The translations under genes were made by a program, and so were the position numbers. From the NCBI RefSeq assembly GCF_900142195.1, contig NZ_FRAB01000051.1, forward strand, positions 1 through 41,048: a stretch of 41,048 nucleotides of DNA. Direction: 5' to 3'. Source of the DNA: Paraburkholderia terricola. Lineage in GTDB: Bacteria > Pseudomonadota > Gammaproteobacteria > Burkholderiales > Burkholderiaceae. Each line of letters begins with the position of its first letter. Position 1 is the first letter of the stretch. Below, piece by piece: positions 32,681 through 40,996 of this stretch. The notes beneath the pieces were generated by a model. The model had not been told where the DNA came from and did no database searches. It worked only from the letters and a program-made list of their open reading frames with translations.

Positions 32681-33832
32681 TTACCGGCGGATCGTGAAGC
32701 TTTGCGCGTATCCCGCGGAGGGCGTGCCGTCGCCCCACACCTTGCCGTCGATGAATACCTGCGCGGTGTGACCGGCGGGCACCGCCACGCCCACGCTTGC
32801 GGCCGCCTCGCGGTACAACTGCGTCTGATTGACCCGCGCCGCGATCTGCGCGTAATCCGCGCGCGCGTCGATCATGCCCCAGCGCTCGAACTGCGTGACG
32901 AACCACGCGCCCTCGAATGCATGCGGATAGTTCACCGCGCCGTCGTCGAAGAAGCGCACGGGCAGGCCGCGCGGCGTGGAGGCGGCGATCTCGTCGCCGA
33001 GGCGCGCGGCAATCAGGGCTTGGTCGATGCCGATGTACTCGGGCCGCGCGAGCCAGCGCGCGATTTCCTCGCGATGTCCCGCGCCGTCGAGCCAGCGGCA
33101 GGCTTCGAGCATCGTCTGCACGAGCGCGCGCGCGGCGTTCGGATTCGCGCTGACGAAATCGCGCCGGCAGGCCAGCACTTTCTCGGGATGATCGGGCCAC
33201 ACTTCGCTCGTGTACGCGATCGTCCTGCCGACGCCTTCGGCTTCGGCCATCGCGTTCCACGGCTCGCCCACGCACAGGCCGTCGAGCTTGTCGTCGGCGA
33301 GCGCGGCGACCATCTGCGGCGGCGGAATCACCACGCTTTCGATGTCGCGCAACGGATCCACGCCTTGCGACGCGAGCCAGTAGTACAGCCACATCGCATG
33401 CGTGCCGGTGGGAAAGGTCTGCGCGAACACGGGCTTGCGGCCGAGCGTCGCGAGCGCCTTGGGCAGCGTGCGCTGCTCGGCGAGCGCGTCGGCGAGACGG
33501 TTCGACAGCGTGATGCCCTGGCCGTTGCGGTTGAGCACCATCAGCACGGCCATGTCCGTTTGCGGACCGCCCAGGCCGAGTTGCACCCCGTAGACGAGCC
33601 CGTAGAGCGCGTGCGCCGCATCGAGATCGCCCGACAGCAGCTTGTCGCGCACGGCGGCCCACGACGGCTGACGGGATAGCTCCAGCGTCAGGCCATGCGC
33701 GTGGCCGAATTCGAGCAGCTTCGCGGCGACGAGCGGCGCGGCGTCGGAGAGCGCGACGAAGCCGAGCCGCAGATGGGTTTTTTCGAGCGGCCCCGAGGCG
33801 AGCGGCGAGGCGAGGGAAGTGGGAGCGTTCAT
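32681..33832 (-). CDS. nasS: Nitrate-sensor protein NasS-like (CmpA/NrtA family)
   Basis: A 383-residue protein of the nitrate/nitrite binding family (NrtA/CmpA): LRLGFVALSDAAPLVAAKLLEFG, GDLDAAHALYGLVYGVQLGLGG, FPTGTHAMWLYYWLASQGVDP, GLCVGEPWNAMA. It has no signal peptide or lipobox, which fits a cytoplasmic sensor rather than a transporter subunit. In NasS/NasT systems NasS holds NasT until nitrate or nitrite binds. It starts 10 bp after nasT. The 13-bp gap to the convergent kinase gene leaves no room for further genes. Confidence 0.85.
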   Translation of the reverse strand: MNAPTSLASPLASGPLEKTHLRLGFVALSDAAPLVAAKLLEFGHAHGLTLELSRQPSWAAVRDKLLSGDLDAAHALYGLVYGVQLGLGGPQTDMAVLMVLNRNGQGITLSNRLADALAEQRTLPKALATLGRKPVFAQTFPTGTHAMWLYYWLASQGVDPLRDIESVVIPPPQMVAALADDKLDGLCVGEPWNAMAEAEGVGRTIAYTSEVWPDHPEKVLACRRDFVSANPNAARALVQTMLEACRWLDGAGHREEIARWLARPEYIGIDQALIAARLGDEIAASTPRGLPVRFFDDGAVNYPHAFEGAWFVTQFERWGMIDARADYAQIAARVNQTQLYREAAASVGVAVPAGHTAQVFIDGKVWGDGTPSAGYAQSFTIRR

Positions 33833-33842
33833 GGGCGGCGCT

Positions 33843-34418
33843 TCATTTGGGCGGGTCGGCCGCCGCCACGATGGCGCGCGCGACCTCGGCGAGTTTGACG
33901 CCCTGGTTCATGGCGCGCTTGCGCAGACTGGCGTAGGCGGCGTGTTCGGTGATTTTCTGCTGATCCATCAGCAGGCGTTTGGCGCGATCGATCAGCTTGC
34001 GTTCGGCGAGTTCGCTCTCGGCTTGCGCGAGGCGTTCGCGCAACTGCGATTCCTGCGCGAAACGCGCGAGCGCGACTTCGAGGATCGGTGCAAGCCGTTC
34101 CGTGGCGAGACCCTCGACGAGATACGCGGTCACGCCCGCGCCGACCGCGTCGCGGATCAACTGCTGGTTGTCGTCGTGGCTGAACATGAGCACCGGGCGC
34201 GGCGCGGTGGCGTTCATCACCGCGAGTTGCTCGAGCGTATCGCGCGAGGGCGATTCCGTGTCGATGATGATCACGTCGGGCCGTTCGCTCTGGACCACGC
34301 GATGCAGCGCTTGCGGCGTGGCGGTGCCGGCCAGCATCTCGTAGCCGAGGCGGGCGAGGGCGTCACGGAGATCGCCGATGGGCTTGTCGGTATCGGTTAC
34401 GAGGAGAACGCGCAGCAT
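33843..34418 (-). CDS. nasT: ANTAR-domain antiterminator NasT-like
   Basis: A 191-residue protein. The N-terminal receiver-like domain (LRVLLVTDTDKPIGDLRDAL, VIIIDTESPSRD) lacks the conserved lysine near its end (TAYLVEGLAT), so classical phosphorylation is unlikely. A coiled coil (LRERLAQAESELAERKLIDRAKRLLMDQQ) runs into the three-helix ANTAR RNA-binding domain (ITEHAAYASLRKRAMNQGVKLAEVARAIV). NasT binds paired hairpins in mRNA leaders of nitrate assimilation genes to prevent termination. ATG 34418; overlaps nothing upstream. Confidence 0.85.
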   Translation of the reverse strand: MLRVLLVTDTDKPIGDLRDALARLGYEMLAGTATPQALHRVVQSERPDVIIIDTESPSRDTLEQLAVMNATAPRPVLMFSHDDNQQLIRDAVGAGVTAYLVEGLATERLAPILEVALARFAQESQLRERLAQAESELAERKLIDRAKRLLMDQQKITEHAAYASLRKRAMNQGVKLAEVARAIVAAADPPK

Positions 34419-34897
34419 GGGGTAGGAATCGTCGACGGCTGAACATCAATTAAGCGAGAAGCGTGCCATCGGGGTCGTGATGCATCGAAAGCAACGCAAT
34501 CACGGACTTATCCACGATACCGGCAGACGCCGCCGCACCGAAGCGGGGCATGCGCGAGCGATGCACCGAAGCGGCGCATTGTGTGGCCGCTTGCCGATCG
34601 GCTCGGCAGGTTCGAGCAGGCGCGCGAAAGCGCCGCCGGGAAGAAGCTGGAGCGGTGTTCGGACAGTAGGGGAAGCGAGAGAGAGTGGAGCGCTAGTCGG
34701 CCAGCGGCGCAAAGCCGATGCACCATCGAGCACCACATCTGGACGAAACGCGGCGCCGCCGCAGCGCGCCGCTCAGGCTCGAGTCAACGAGTCAAGCCGG
34801 AGAAGGCGCGCGAAAGGCTTCGCGAACAGCACAGCTGCAACGAGCTGCATGGGGTCACGCAAGGAACGCGCGGGACGCGCTCAGCGTGCCGTCGGCC
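34419..34897. other. 479-bp gap between nasT and infA
   Basis: Several open frames exist on both strands but they are Arg/Ser/Ala-rich, lack ribosome sites and match nothing I know. The nasT promoter should be in the left part. I see no hexaloop hairpin pair of the kind bound by ANTAR proteins. Confidence 0.4.
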
Positions 34898-35170
34898 TTA
34901 ACGGCGACGGAACTGCGAGTTGCGGGCGCCGCCGCCACCGGTGGCGCGCTCGTCTTTGTGGCGGAAATTGATCCGGCCTTTGGTCAGGTCGTAGACCGAC
35001 AGTTCCAGCGTGACGCGGTCGCCCGCGAGAATACGGATGTGGTTCTTGCGCATGCGTCCGGACGCGTAAGCGCCAACCACGACGCCGTTGTCGAGCGTGA
35101 CGCGGTAACGGCTGTCCGGAAGTACTTCGTCGACGATACCGTCAAGTTCAAGCAGTTCTTCTTTCGCCAT
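34898..35170 (-). CDS. infA: Translation initiation factor IF-1 (second copy type)
   Basis: A 90-residue OB-fold factor that binds the ribosomal A site during initiation. The family is unmistakable: MAKEELLELDGIVDEVLPDSRYRVTLDNG, GRMRKNHIRILAGDRVTLELSVYDLTKGRINFRHKDE. It is about 18 residues longer than the usual 72, with a Gly/Arg tail (GGGGARNSQFRRR). I start at ATG 35170; the frame is open to 35233 but that adds unrelated residues. It is not in a ribosomal-protein operon, so it is probably the extra IF-1 that Burkholderiaceae carry beside the rpmJ/rpsM-linked one. Confidence 0.92.
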   Translation of the reverse strand: MAKEELLELDGIVDEVLPDSRYRVTLDNGVVVGAYASGRMRKNHIRILAGDRVTLELSVYDLTKGRINFRHKDERATGGGGARNSQFRRR

Positions 35171-35308
35171 GCATAACTCCTGGTCGATGGGATAAGGGGT
35201 GTTGACCGCCGGCGAGGCCGCGCGGCGCAACATCGGATACGGTTGACAGTAGACCCTCCTGGGCCCGCTGTTTGTGCGGCATCAGCCCATGCGCTGATAG
35301 TAAACCGC

Positions 35309-35590
35309 TCAAAGATCGGCGACGGACTGGCCGTCCACGCGACCGTCGATCAATTGTTCAGCATGCGCCATGCACGCGATGCGCGCCTTGCCCGTGCCGT
35401 CGAACGGAAACAGGTATTGCAGACGGAACACGCGCCCGTCGGCAGCCGGATTGGCGCCCACGCGGCAGATGCGCACCGACGCGTCGTAGCCTGCGTCGGC
35501 ATTGCGGCTCGTTTGGCCGTCCGCCGGGCGGCGCGGATAGACGAGCGGATGAATTTCGTAACCCTTGTACGTCTTGACAACTGAATTCAT
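35309..35590 (-). CDS. Small conserved protein (YKGYE type), paralogue of the 6486-6701 product
   Basis: A 93-residue protein starting MNSVVKTYKGYEIHPLVYP, with VRICRVGANP, FRLQYLFPFDGTGKARIACMAHAEQLIDG later. It shares with the 71-residue product near 6.6 kb the opening YKGYE-x-x-P, a Y-x-F strand and an ARxxA-x-x-A-x-x-x-ID helix, so I group them as one small-protein family, possibly with a CV_2116-like fold. Function unknown. AGGAC precedes the ATG at 35590. Confidence 0.55.
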   Translation of the reverse strand: MNSVVKTYKGYEIHPLVYPRRPADGQTSRNADAGYDASVRICRVGANPAADGRVFRLQYLFPFDGTGKARIACMAHAEQLIDGRVDGQSVADL

Positions 35591-36125
35591 GAAGCATGTG
35601 TCCTGTATTACGTGGCCGGCGTGTCACGCGTGTTACGCGCGGCACGACAGGCCGGCGGCGCAGCGCCTTGGGGCGCGCCGCCATGGAAAAAGATTGGCGC
35701 AGCAGGCCCGATGGCAAGGGCTTGAGCGCGGATTCGATGGAGAAGAAACACGCTGATGTCGCGCGGACACCGGACGCGTAAAGCTGAACGACTCAGCTGC
35801 ACAACTCGCGGCGGCGAATGCATGCGGCGCATTGCCGGAGTGACGGGATCGCCGACGGGCGGCGGTCGAACAGTCGGGGGTAGTGCGGAGATGCCGGTTT
35901 GAGACTGCCTGGTGCTGCCAGTGCTGCGAATGCGGATACAGCTATTCCAATATGATGCACTAAATGGGCCTGATTGGATAGCGAAATGTTCCGCGCACCG
36001 GCGAGCCGCCCATGTGGCGGGGCTTTGAGCGCGAGAGAGCGGCGCGCTGAATGGCGTGGCGCATGAGCGGTGCGCCGGGTGCGGGTTCTCGCCGTGGCGG
36101 CGAGAGCCCGCAGGGGCCCGATGGC
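35591..36125. other. 535-bp gap without a convincing gene
   Basis: Neither strand shows a frame with both a ribosome site and protein-like composition. No terminator with a T-tract and no tandem repeat is evident. Local base composition around 35930-35975 is less GC-rich than the neighbourhood, which may mark the control region of one of the flanking genes. Confidence 0.4.
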
Positions 36126-36344
36126 TCAGCGGGAAGTTTCGGCGACGCGCTTTTGCAACTCACGTGAGGCCGCGAGCGGAATGCGCGCGTCGTCCCACAC
36201 GGCCAGCCATTCGACTTCCTTCGACGTGAAGATTTGCCCGTGATTGCGCAACGCGTATTGCAGCGAATCAATGATGTGATTGCGGATGATCTCAGGCGTG
36301 CCTTCGTCGTCGAGCACGGCGCGAAACGCTTCGAGCGTGGCCAT
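36126..36344 (-). CDS. Small conserved hypothetical protein
   Basis: A 72-residue, mostly helical acidic protein: MATLEAFRAVLDDEGTPEIIRNHIIDSLQYALRNHG then IFTSKEVEWLAVWDDARIPLAASRELQKRV. No family is recognised beyond resemblance to hypothetical proteins of Burkholderia. The ATG at 36344 has GGAG with a 6-nt spacer; the frame is open to 36464 with another ATG at 36419 (MTIFVRLASDFF), but that start has no ribosome site. Divergent from the YheO-like regulator across 277 bp. Confidence 0.55.
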   Translation of the reverse strand: MATLEAFRAVLDDEGTPEIIRNHIIDSLQYALRNHGQIFTSKEVEWLAVWDDARIPLAASRELQKRVAETSR

Positions 36345-36621
36345 CTGTTGCTCCGTGAAATAGAGGGTTCTTTTATCGCACGAAAAAAAATCGCTCGCCA
36401 AGCGGACAAAAATCGTCATGAGCAGGCGGGTTCGCGCGGCTCGCTGGTTTTGAGGACGCCGCACCTTAAGCGGGGTCGCTACAATGGCGAGTCGTCGCGC
36501 GAAGAAGGTCGCCTTGGGACAAGCTCCGCGCGTGGCCGGCTCGCCGGCTCAATCGTCGCGCTTCGCCGTCGCCTAGCTGGTGGGAAGGCGGCGCGGCATC
36601 TCCGAACACTGCGATTTTCCA

Positions 36622-37266
36622 ATGCGCAAGACAACCGTGCCGCCTGTGAAAGACCTGCTGCTGGACCGCTACGCACCCATCGCCGACGGCATCGCGGCGC
36701 TCTTTTATCCCTGCGCCGAAGTGGTGATTCACGACCTGCGCGATCAGACCATCGCGTATCTCGTCAACAATCTGTCGAAGCTCGAAGTGGGCGGGCCGTC
36801 CGTGCTCGACGAGGTCCACTATGCGGCGCGCGGGCGGACCATCGGTCCCTACGAGAAGCTCAACTGGGACGGCCGGCGCATGCGCTGCGTGAGCAACATC
36901 CTGTTCGACGACGACGGCAAGCCGGCCGGCATGCTGTGCATCAACTTCAATATCGCGGTGTTCGAGGACGTGCGCTCCACGCTCGATCTGTTCATCAAGG
37001 GCGGCAATCTGACGGACGCGCCGGCGGAAGATCTGTTCCGCGACGACTGGCAGGACCGCATCAACACGTATCTGCACACGTGGCTGCGCGAGCGGCAAAT
37101 CGGCATCAATGCGCTCACGCGCGAACACAAGCGGGAAATCGTCGAGGCGCTGCATGCGCAAGGCGCGTTTCGCGGCCGCAGTTCCGCGAACTACGTGGCC
37201 GCCGTGCTGACGATGGGACGCGCCACCGTCTACAAGATTCTGAAGCAGATGAAAGAGGGCGGCTGA
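36622..37266 (+). CDS. YheO/DauR-type transcriptional regulator
   Basis: A 214-residue regulator with an N-terminal PAS-like YheO domain (residues 8-125: LLDRYAPIADGIAALFYPCAEVVIHDLRDQTIAYLVNN, SNILFDDDGKPAGMLCINFNI) and a C-terminal HTH_22 domain (ALTREHKREIVEALHAQGAFRGRSSANYVAAVLTMGRATVYKILKQMK). Relatives include Pseudomonas DauR, a repressor of D-arginine use. Neither its ligand nor its target is suggested by the neighbours. ATG 36622 begins the conserved region. Confidence 0.8.
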   Translation: MRKTTVPPVKDLLLDRYAPIADGIAALFYPCAEVVIHDLRDQTIAYLVNNLSKLEVGGPSVLDEVHYAARGRTIGPYEKLNWDGRRMRCVSNILFDDDGKPAGMLCINFNIAVFEDVRSTLDLFIKGGNLTDAPAEDLFRDDWQDRINTYLHTWLRERQIGINALTREHKREIVEALHAQGAFRGRSSANYVAAVLTMGRATVYKILKQMKEGG

Positions 37267-37319
37267 ACGTTTTAACCGCGGCGCCAGCGCGCAGCGGTTG
37301 TCAATTCAAGGAGATGCGT

Positions 37320-37514
37320 ATGGTGCGCTACCGGCACTACAAAGGCGGCATTTACGAACTGGTTTGCGAGGCGACGCTGGAGTCCGATCCGAGCGTCACG
37401 ATGATCGTCTATAAAGCCAGCAATGGTACGATCTGGACGCGTCCGGCTTCGGTGTTTTTCGAGTTGGTCGAACAGGACGGCGTGAAGGTGCCGCGCTTCG
37501 CACCGATCAACTAA
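37320..37514 (+). CDS. DUF1653 family small protein
   Basis: A 64-residue protein: RYRHYKGGIYELVCEATLESDPSVTMIVYKASNGTIWTRPASVFFELVE. The RHYKGGxYExxxxAxxSE-like start and WxRPxxxFFE ending are the DUF1653 pattern, an SH3-like small domain of unknown function. AAGGAG lies seven bases before ATG 37320; the ATG at 37314 is too close to it. Confidence 0.75.
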   Translation: MVRYRHYKGGIYELVCEATLESDPSVTMIVYKASNGTIWTRPASVFFELVEQDGVKVPRFAPIN

Positions 37515-37540
37515 CGGGTCATTACAAACAGGAAATCCGC

Positions 37541-37732
37541 ATGCGTTTATTGCTTGCCATCATTTTGCCGTGGTTCCAGTTCTTCACGATCGGCCGTCCG
37601 TTTGCCGGCATCATTTGCCTGATCTTGCAGATCACGCTGATCGGCTGGATTCCTGCCGCGATCTGGTCGGTCTATGCGCTGAGCCAGTACAACACCGATA
37701 AGAAAATCGCCCGGGCGATGGGCGGGCGTTAA
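37541..37732 (+). CDS. YqaE/Pmp3 family membrane peptide
   Basis: A 63-residue proteolipid with two hydrophobic segments: LLLAIILPWFQFFTIGRPFAGIICLILQITLIGWIPAAIWSVYAL. It belongs to the UPF0057/Pmp3 family (stress-inducible in bacteria and plants, linked to membrane potential), with its hallmark GWIPAAIWSVYAL. GGAAATCC precedes the ATG. It follows the DUF1653 gene by 26 bp and may be co-transcribed. Confidence 0.85.
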   Translation: MRLLLAIILPWFQFFTIGRPFAGIICLILQITLIGWIPAAIWSVYALSQYNTDKKIARAMGGR

Positions 37733-37786
37733 AGCGCGCAATAGCTCGTGGCGGCGGTGGCGTTCGCGGCGTTGCGGCGAGCGGAT

Positions 37787-38095
37787 TTACCGGGGCGGCA
37801 ATTCGACCGCCTCCGGCGCTTCGATCACCACGTCGGTTTCCGCGATCGCCACGCACGGCAGAATATAGCCTTCCGTTTTTTCTTCCCGGCTCAAACCCGG
37901 CCACTCGATCGTGTAACGCACGCGTCCGGTTGTCATCTTGCATAGACACGTGCGGCACGTGCCGTTACGGCACGAACGCGGCAGACGCAGATTGGCAAAG
38001 CCGGCGGCTTCGAGAATCGTGAGCGAATCGGGCGCTTCGAAACTCGTGCCGAGCGGTTCGACGCGAACGAGAGGCGAGCGAGTGGAGTCGGACAT
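37787..38095 (-). CDS. 2Fe-2S ferredoxin (plant type)
   Basis: A 102-residue single-domain ferredoxin. The cluster ligands are Cys42-x4-Cys47-x2-Cys50 (SCRNGTCRTC) and Cys81 (ILPC). The loop R-N-G-T-C-R-T-C is that of the plant/oxygenase type. It would carry electrons to an oxygenase or reductase; none is adjacent. It lies 151 bp downstream of the sigma-54 activator gene on the same strand, without an obvious -24/-12 promoter. Confidence 0.8.
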   Translation of the reverse strand: MSDSTRSPLVRVEPLGTSFEAPDSLTILEAAGFANLRLPRSCRNGTCRTCLCKMTTGRVRYTIEWPGLSREEKTEGYILPCVAIAETDVVIEAPEAVELPPR

Positions 38096-38246
38096 CGTGT
38101 GAATCGGTGACGGAGTGCGTCACTTTACACGGCGCGCGGAATGCGCGGACGTTCCGGCGTCTGGAGCGTCGCAGCGCTTCATGTCATGCGAATGCGCAAG
38201 CATGCGCACGGCGGCATTCACCTGTACGCCTCAGCCGTCCGCCGCT

Positions 38247-40220
38247 TCAATGCGTCGTGCCGCCGCGCCGCAAATACCGGTACACCGTATTGCGCGCCAA
38301 CCCCAACTCGCGGGCCGCCGCCGAGACGTTTCCGTCGAGTCGCGCGAGCGTTTGCGCGATCAACGTGGCTTGCCACTCCTCCATCCGGGCGGGCGATGCC
38401 TGAGCGGGCGGCTCAATGGCCACGCTTGCGCCATCATCGTTCGCTGACGCCGCAGGCAATTGCGCAGGTTCGTTAGCCGGAGCCTCGACGCAATCCTGCA
38501 GGAAGTCATCCGGCAAATCCTCCAGTTCGATCTGCTCCGCGCCTTCGGCCATGATGCTCGCGGTGCGCAGCACGTTCGCCAGTTGCCGCAGATTGCCCGG
38601 CCAGCGGCATTGCGTGAATCGCTCCAGCACGGCGTCGGAGACGCGGCGCGGCAGGCGCTCGCCGTCGGGCTGCAAGGCCAGCATGCGCGTGACGAGCGCC
38701 GCGAGATCGGTGCGCTCGCGCAGCGGCGGCAAGGTCACGACGAGTCCGTTGATCCGGTAATAGAGGTCCTCGCGGAAGGTGCCCGCCTCGATCATCTCGC
38801 GCAGATTGCGGTGAGTCGCGCAGACAATGCGCAGATCCACGGGAACCGCCCCCGTCCCGCCGAGCGGCACGACGCTGCGCTCCTGGAGCACGCGCATCAA
38901 GCGCACTTGCTGGGCGAGCGGCATGTCGCCGATTTCGTCGAGAAACAGCGTGCCGCCATCCGCCTGCACGATCTTGCCGACGCTGCCGCGCTTCTTCGCG
39001 CCGGTAAACGCGCCGTCTTCATAGCCGAACAATTCCGCTTCGATCAACGTCTCCGGCAACGACGCGCAATTCAGCGCGACGAAGGGCGCGTTGCGCCGCG
39101 GCGAGTCGTGGTGGATCGCGCGCGCGAGCCACTCCTTGCCGGTGCCGGTTTTGCCGAGGACGAGAATCGGAATGTCGCGTCCGCGCAGCTTCGCGACGCG
39201 CCGCAGAACCGCTGACATCTGCGCGTCGCCGGTATCGAGCGTTTCGAGCGTGGCGAGCGGCGCCGGATCACCCAGCCGTGCCGCGCGGCGCGCCCCGGCG
39301 GACGCCGATGCAGGAGCCACCCCATCAGCCGACGCGACATGACGCGGCGCCGAATACTCGCCGCGCGCGAGCACGCGCACGCCGCTCGGCAGCGTCAGCA
39401 CGATGCTTTCGCCTGGCGCGCGAGTGAGCTGCTGCAACAGCTTGGGGAAGGCGACGCCGAACAGCGCCTCGAACGATTGCCGTTGCAGATCGGCGAGCGG
39501 TTGCCCGAACTGGAATAAAGCGCTGCGATTCGCGGACAGAAACGTGCCGTCCGGCGCGAACGCCGCGAGTCCTTCAAACAGCGTGCCGATGAATTCCGCG
39601 CGCGCATGAAAACGCACGCGAATCGCGTCGGCGAACTGATTGGAGAAAAGATGATTTTCGATCATCTGCGCCGACATTCTGACGAGCGCGAGCGTGTGCT
39701 TATGAAAGCCGCGCGTGTCGCCGCTCACGTCGAGTGCGCCGATGGTGCGCCCGAACGGATCCGCGATGGGCGCGCACGAGCAGGTGAGAATCCGGTTGGC
39801 GTGCAGAAAGTGTTCGTCGGCGTGCACGACGGTCGGCTGCCCGTCGACCAGCGCGGTGCCGATCGCGTTTGTCCCGCGATCCGCTTCCGCCCATGAAACG
39901 CCCGGGCACAACGCGACGCGATTGGCTTTTTCGACGAAGTCGCTGTCGCCGAGACTGTGCAGGATCAGCCCGCGATTGTCGGTGAGCAGCACCATGCTTT
40001 GGGTGTCGACGATCTGCGCATGCAGCGTTTCCATGACGGGCAGCGCATGCGTATAGAGCGACTGATTGCGATCGACCAGTTCGCGCAGCGCGGGCCGGCG
40101 CAGCGGATGAAAGTCCGGCGTTTCCGACGCGCGCAGGCCAATCTGAAGCGAACGGGCATGAGCTTGCGCGATGACATCTGGCCGACCGATGGCGGGCGGC
40201 GTGGCAGGACGATGGGTCAA
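38247..40220 (-). CDS. Sigma-54-dependent activator, AcoR type
   Basis: A 657-residue enhancer-binding protein. Residues ~70-200 form a GAF domain with the AcoR-like marks GTNAIGTALVDGQPTVVHADEHF and LTCSCAPIADPFGRTIGALDVSG. The AAA+ domain has Walker A GKTGTGKEW, the sigma-54 loop GAFTGA and Walker B GGTLFLDEIGD; a Fis-type helix-turn-helix ends the protein (NVSAAARELGLARNTVYRYLRR). AcoR relatives respond to small metabolites such as acetoin. The start appears to be TTG 40220 with GGAG seven bases upstream; no in-frame ATG precedes residue 63. The target is unknown; no alcohol or acetoin genes are in view. Confidence 0.88.
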   Translation of the reverse strand: MTHRPATPPAIGRPDVIAQAHARSLQIGLRASETPDFHPLRRPALRELVDRNQSLYTHALPVMETLHAQIVDTQSMVLLTDNRGLILHSLGDSDFVEKANRVALCPGVSWAEADRGTNAIGTALVDGQPTVVHADEHFLHANRILTCSCAPIADPFGRTIGALDVSGDTRGFHKHTLALVRMSAQMIENHLFSNQFADAIRVRFHARAEFIGTLFEGLAAFAPDGTFLSANRSALFQFGQPLADLQRQSFEALFGVAFPKLLQQLTRAPGESIVLTLPSGVRVLARGEYSAPRHVASADGVAPASASAGARRAARLGDPAPLATLETLDTGDAQMSAVLRRVAKLRGRDIPILVLGKTGTGKEWLARAIHHDSPRRNAPFVALNCASLPETLIEAELFGYEDGAFTGAKKRGSVGKIVQADGGTLFLDEIGDMPLAQQVRLMRVLQERSVVPLGGTGAVPVDLRIVCATHRNLREMIEAGTFREDLYYRINGLVVTLPPLRERTDLAALVTRMLALQPDGERLPRRVSDAVLERFTQCRWPGNLRQLANVLRTASIMAEGAEQIELEDLPDDFLQDCVEAPANEPAQLPAASANDDGASVAIEPPAQASPARMEEWQATLIAQTLARLDGNVSAAARELGLARNTVYRYLRRGGTTH

Positions 40221-40619
40221 GGCATGTCTCCGGTGTTCGGATGCGGCGGGTACGTTGCCCGCCGTTGCATGCCGCAGCGCAACATAGGCGCGCGCGGCCG
40301 AACACCGATATTACAGGACCAGGCGGGAAGCGCATGGCAGGGAAAGAACGGAGTCGCGGCGCTCGCGATGACGTCCGACGAGCCGCGCCTCGCCTTCAGA
40401 TCAAGCAAACGAAAGGAAAACTTGCGGAGCGGCCGAACTCGTCTAAAGTGAATCAAATCACTTCCGCGGAGCGCGAACGACGGCGCCGTCGCAGTGAAGT
40501 GACGAGCCCGCGCCACCAGCATTGGACAAGGAGGATGGAGCTGCCGGCGCGACAGACGCAACCCGCGTGCGCGTTACCCGGCGACTTCATGCGCAGCATC
40601 AACCTTCCAGGTGAACCCC
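40221..40619. other. 399-bp divergent control region
   Basis: No credible gene; the plus-strand open frame across it is Arg-rich and lacks a ribosome site. It should contain the promoters of the sigma-54 activator (minus) and the DUF1488 gene (plus). The only notable site is the dyad at 40446-40463. Confidence 0.5.
40446..40463. promoter_or_regulatory. CRP-like palindrome (GTGA-N6-TCAC)
   Basis: AAGTGA (40446-40451) and TCACTT (40458-40463) form a perfect dyad with a 6-bp AT-rich spacer; the core GTGA-N6-TCAC equals the CRP half-site geometry. The flanking bases differ from the enterobacterial TGTGA/TCACA. Confidence 0.4.
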
Positions 40620-40910
40620 ATGCAGATCCTTTTCCCGAATGAAACTCCTGAATATTCAGGTCGCGAACTCACGTTGGCCTTCCCGGCGATGGTCGATGGA
40701 GAGAGGGTGGAATGCATGATCACGGCGGAGGCGCTGGAAGATCATTTCGGTGCGGCGTCGCCGCGGCTGGAGGATATGGTTGGGGCGTTCGATACGCATC
40801 GGGCGAGGATCGAGGCCGCCACGCGGCGGTTGTTGTCGGAGACTCGGGCGCAGTGTCTTGTGTTGCGGAGTGGGTATGTGAGGTTTTATGAGGCTAATTG
40901 GCGGAATTAG
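40620..40910 (+). CDS. DUF1488 family protein
   Basis: A 96-residue protein with the DUF1488 outline: LAFPAMVDGERVECMITAEALEDHFGA near the start, FDTHRARIEAATRRLLSE in the middle helix, and the end VLRSGYVRFY. Function is unknown; such genes are frequent and often duplicated in Burkholderiaceae. ATG 40620; an upstream GTG at 40611 is possible. Followed directly by the repeat at 40911-40996. Confidence 0.75.
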   Translation: MQILFPNETPEYSGRELTLAFPAMVDGERVECMITAEALEDHFGAASPRLEDMVGAFDTHRARIEAATRRLLSETRAQCLVLRSGYVRFYEANWRN

Positions 40911-40996
40911 AATTGGCTGCGTGCCTGTGCTTTTGCTGCCTTTGGCCTTTGCCTGATTTGTTAGTGGTCTATTAGCGTTGCCCCTGTGCGGGGCAA
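40911..40996. repeat. Dispersed Paraburkholderia-type repeat with GCCCC/GGGGC hairpin, interrupted
   Basis: The tract contains CTTTTGCTGCCTTTGGCC, then TTAGTGGTCTATTAGCG, then a perfect hairpin TTGCCCC (40978-40984) / GGGGCAA (40990-40996) with loop TGTGC. I recall this string from many intergenic regions of Paraburkholderia, where GGGGC continues into GGCACCTACTTTTC; here it changes to AATGCTCTCAAC. Confidence 0.5.

Noticed and set aside
34477..34971. A 164-residue plus-strand frame between nasT and infA
   Set aside because: Arg/Ser/Ala-rich, overlaps the 3' end of infA on the other strand and lacks a ribosome site.
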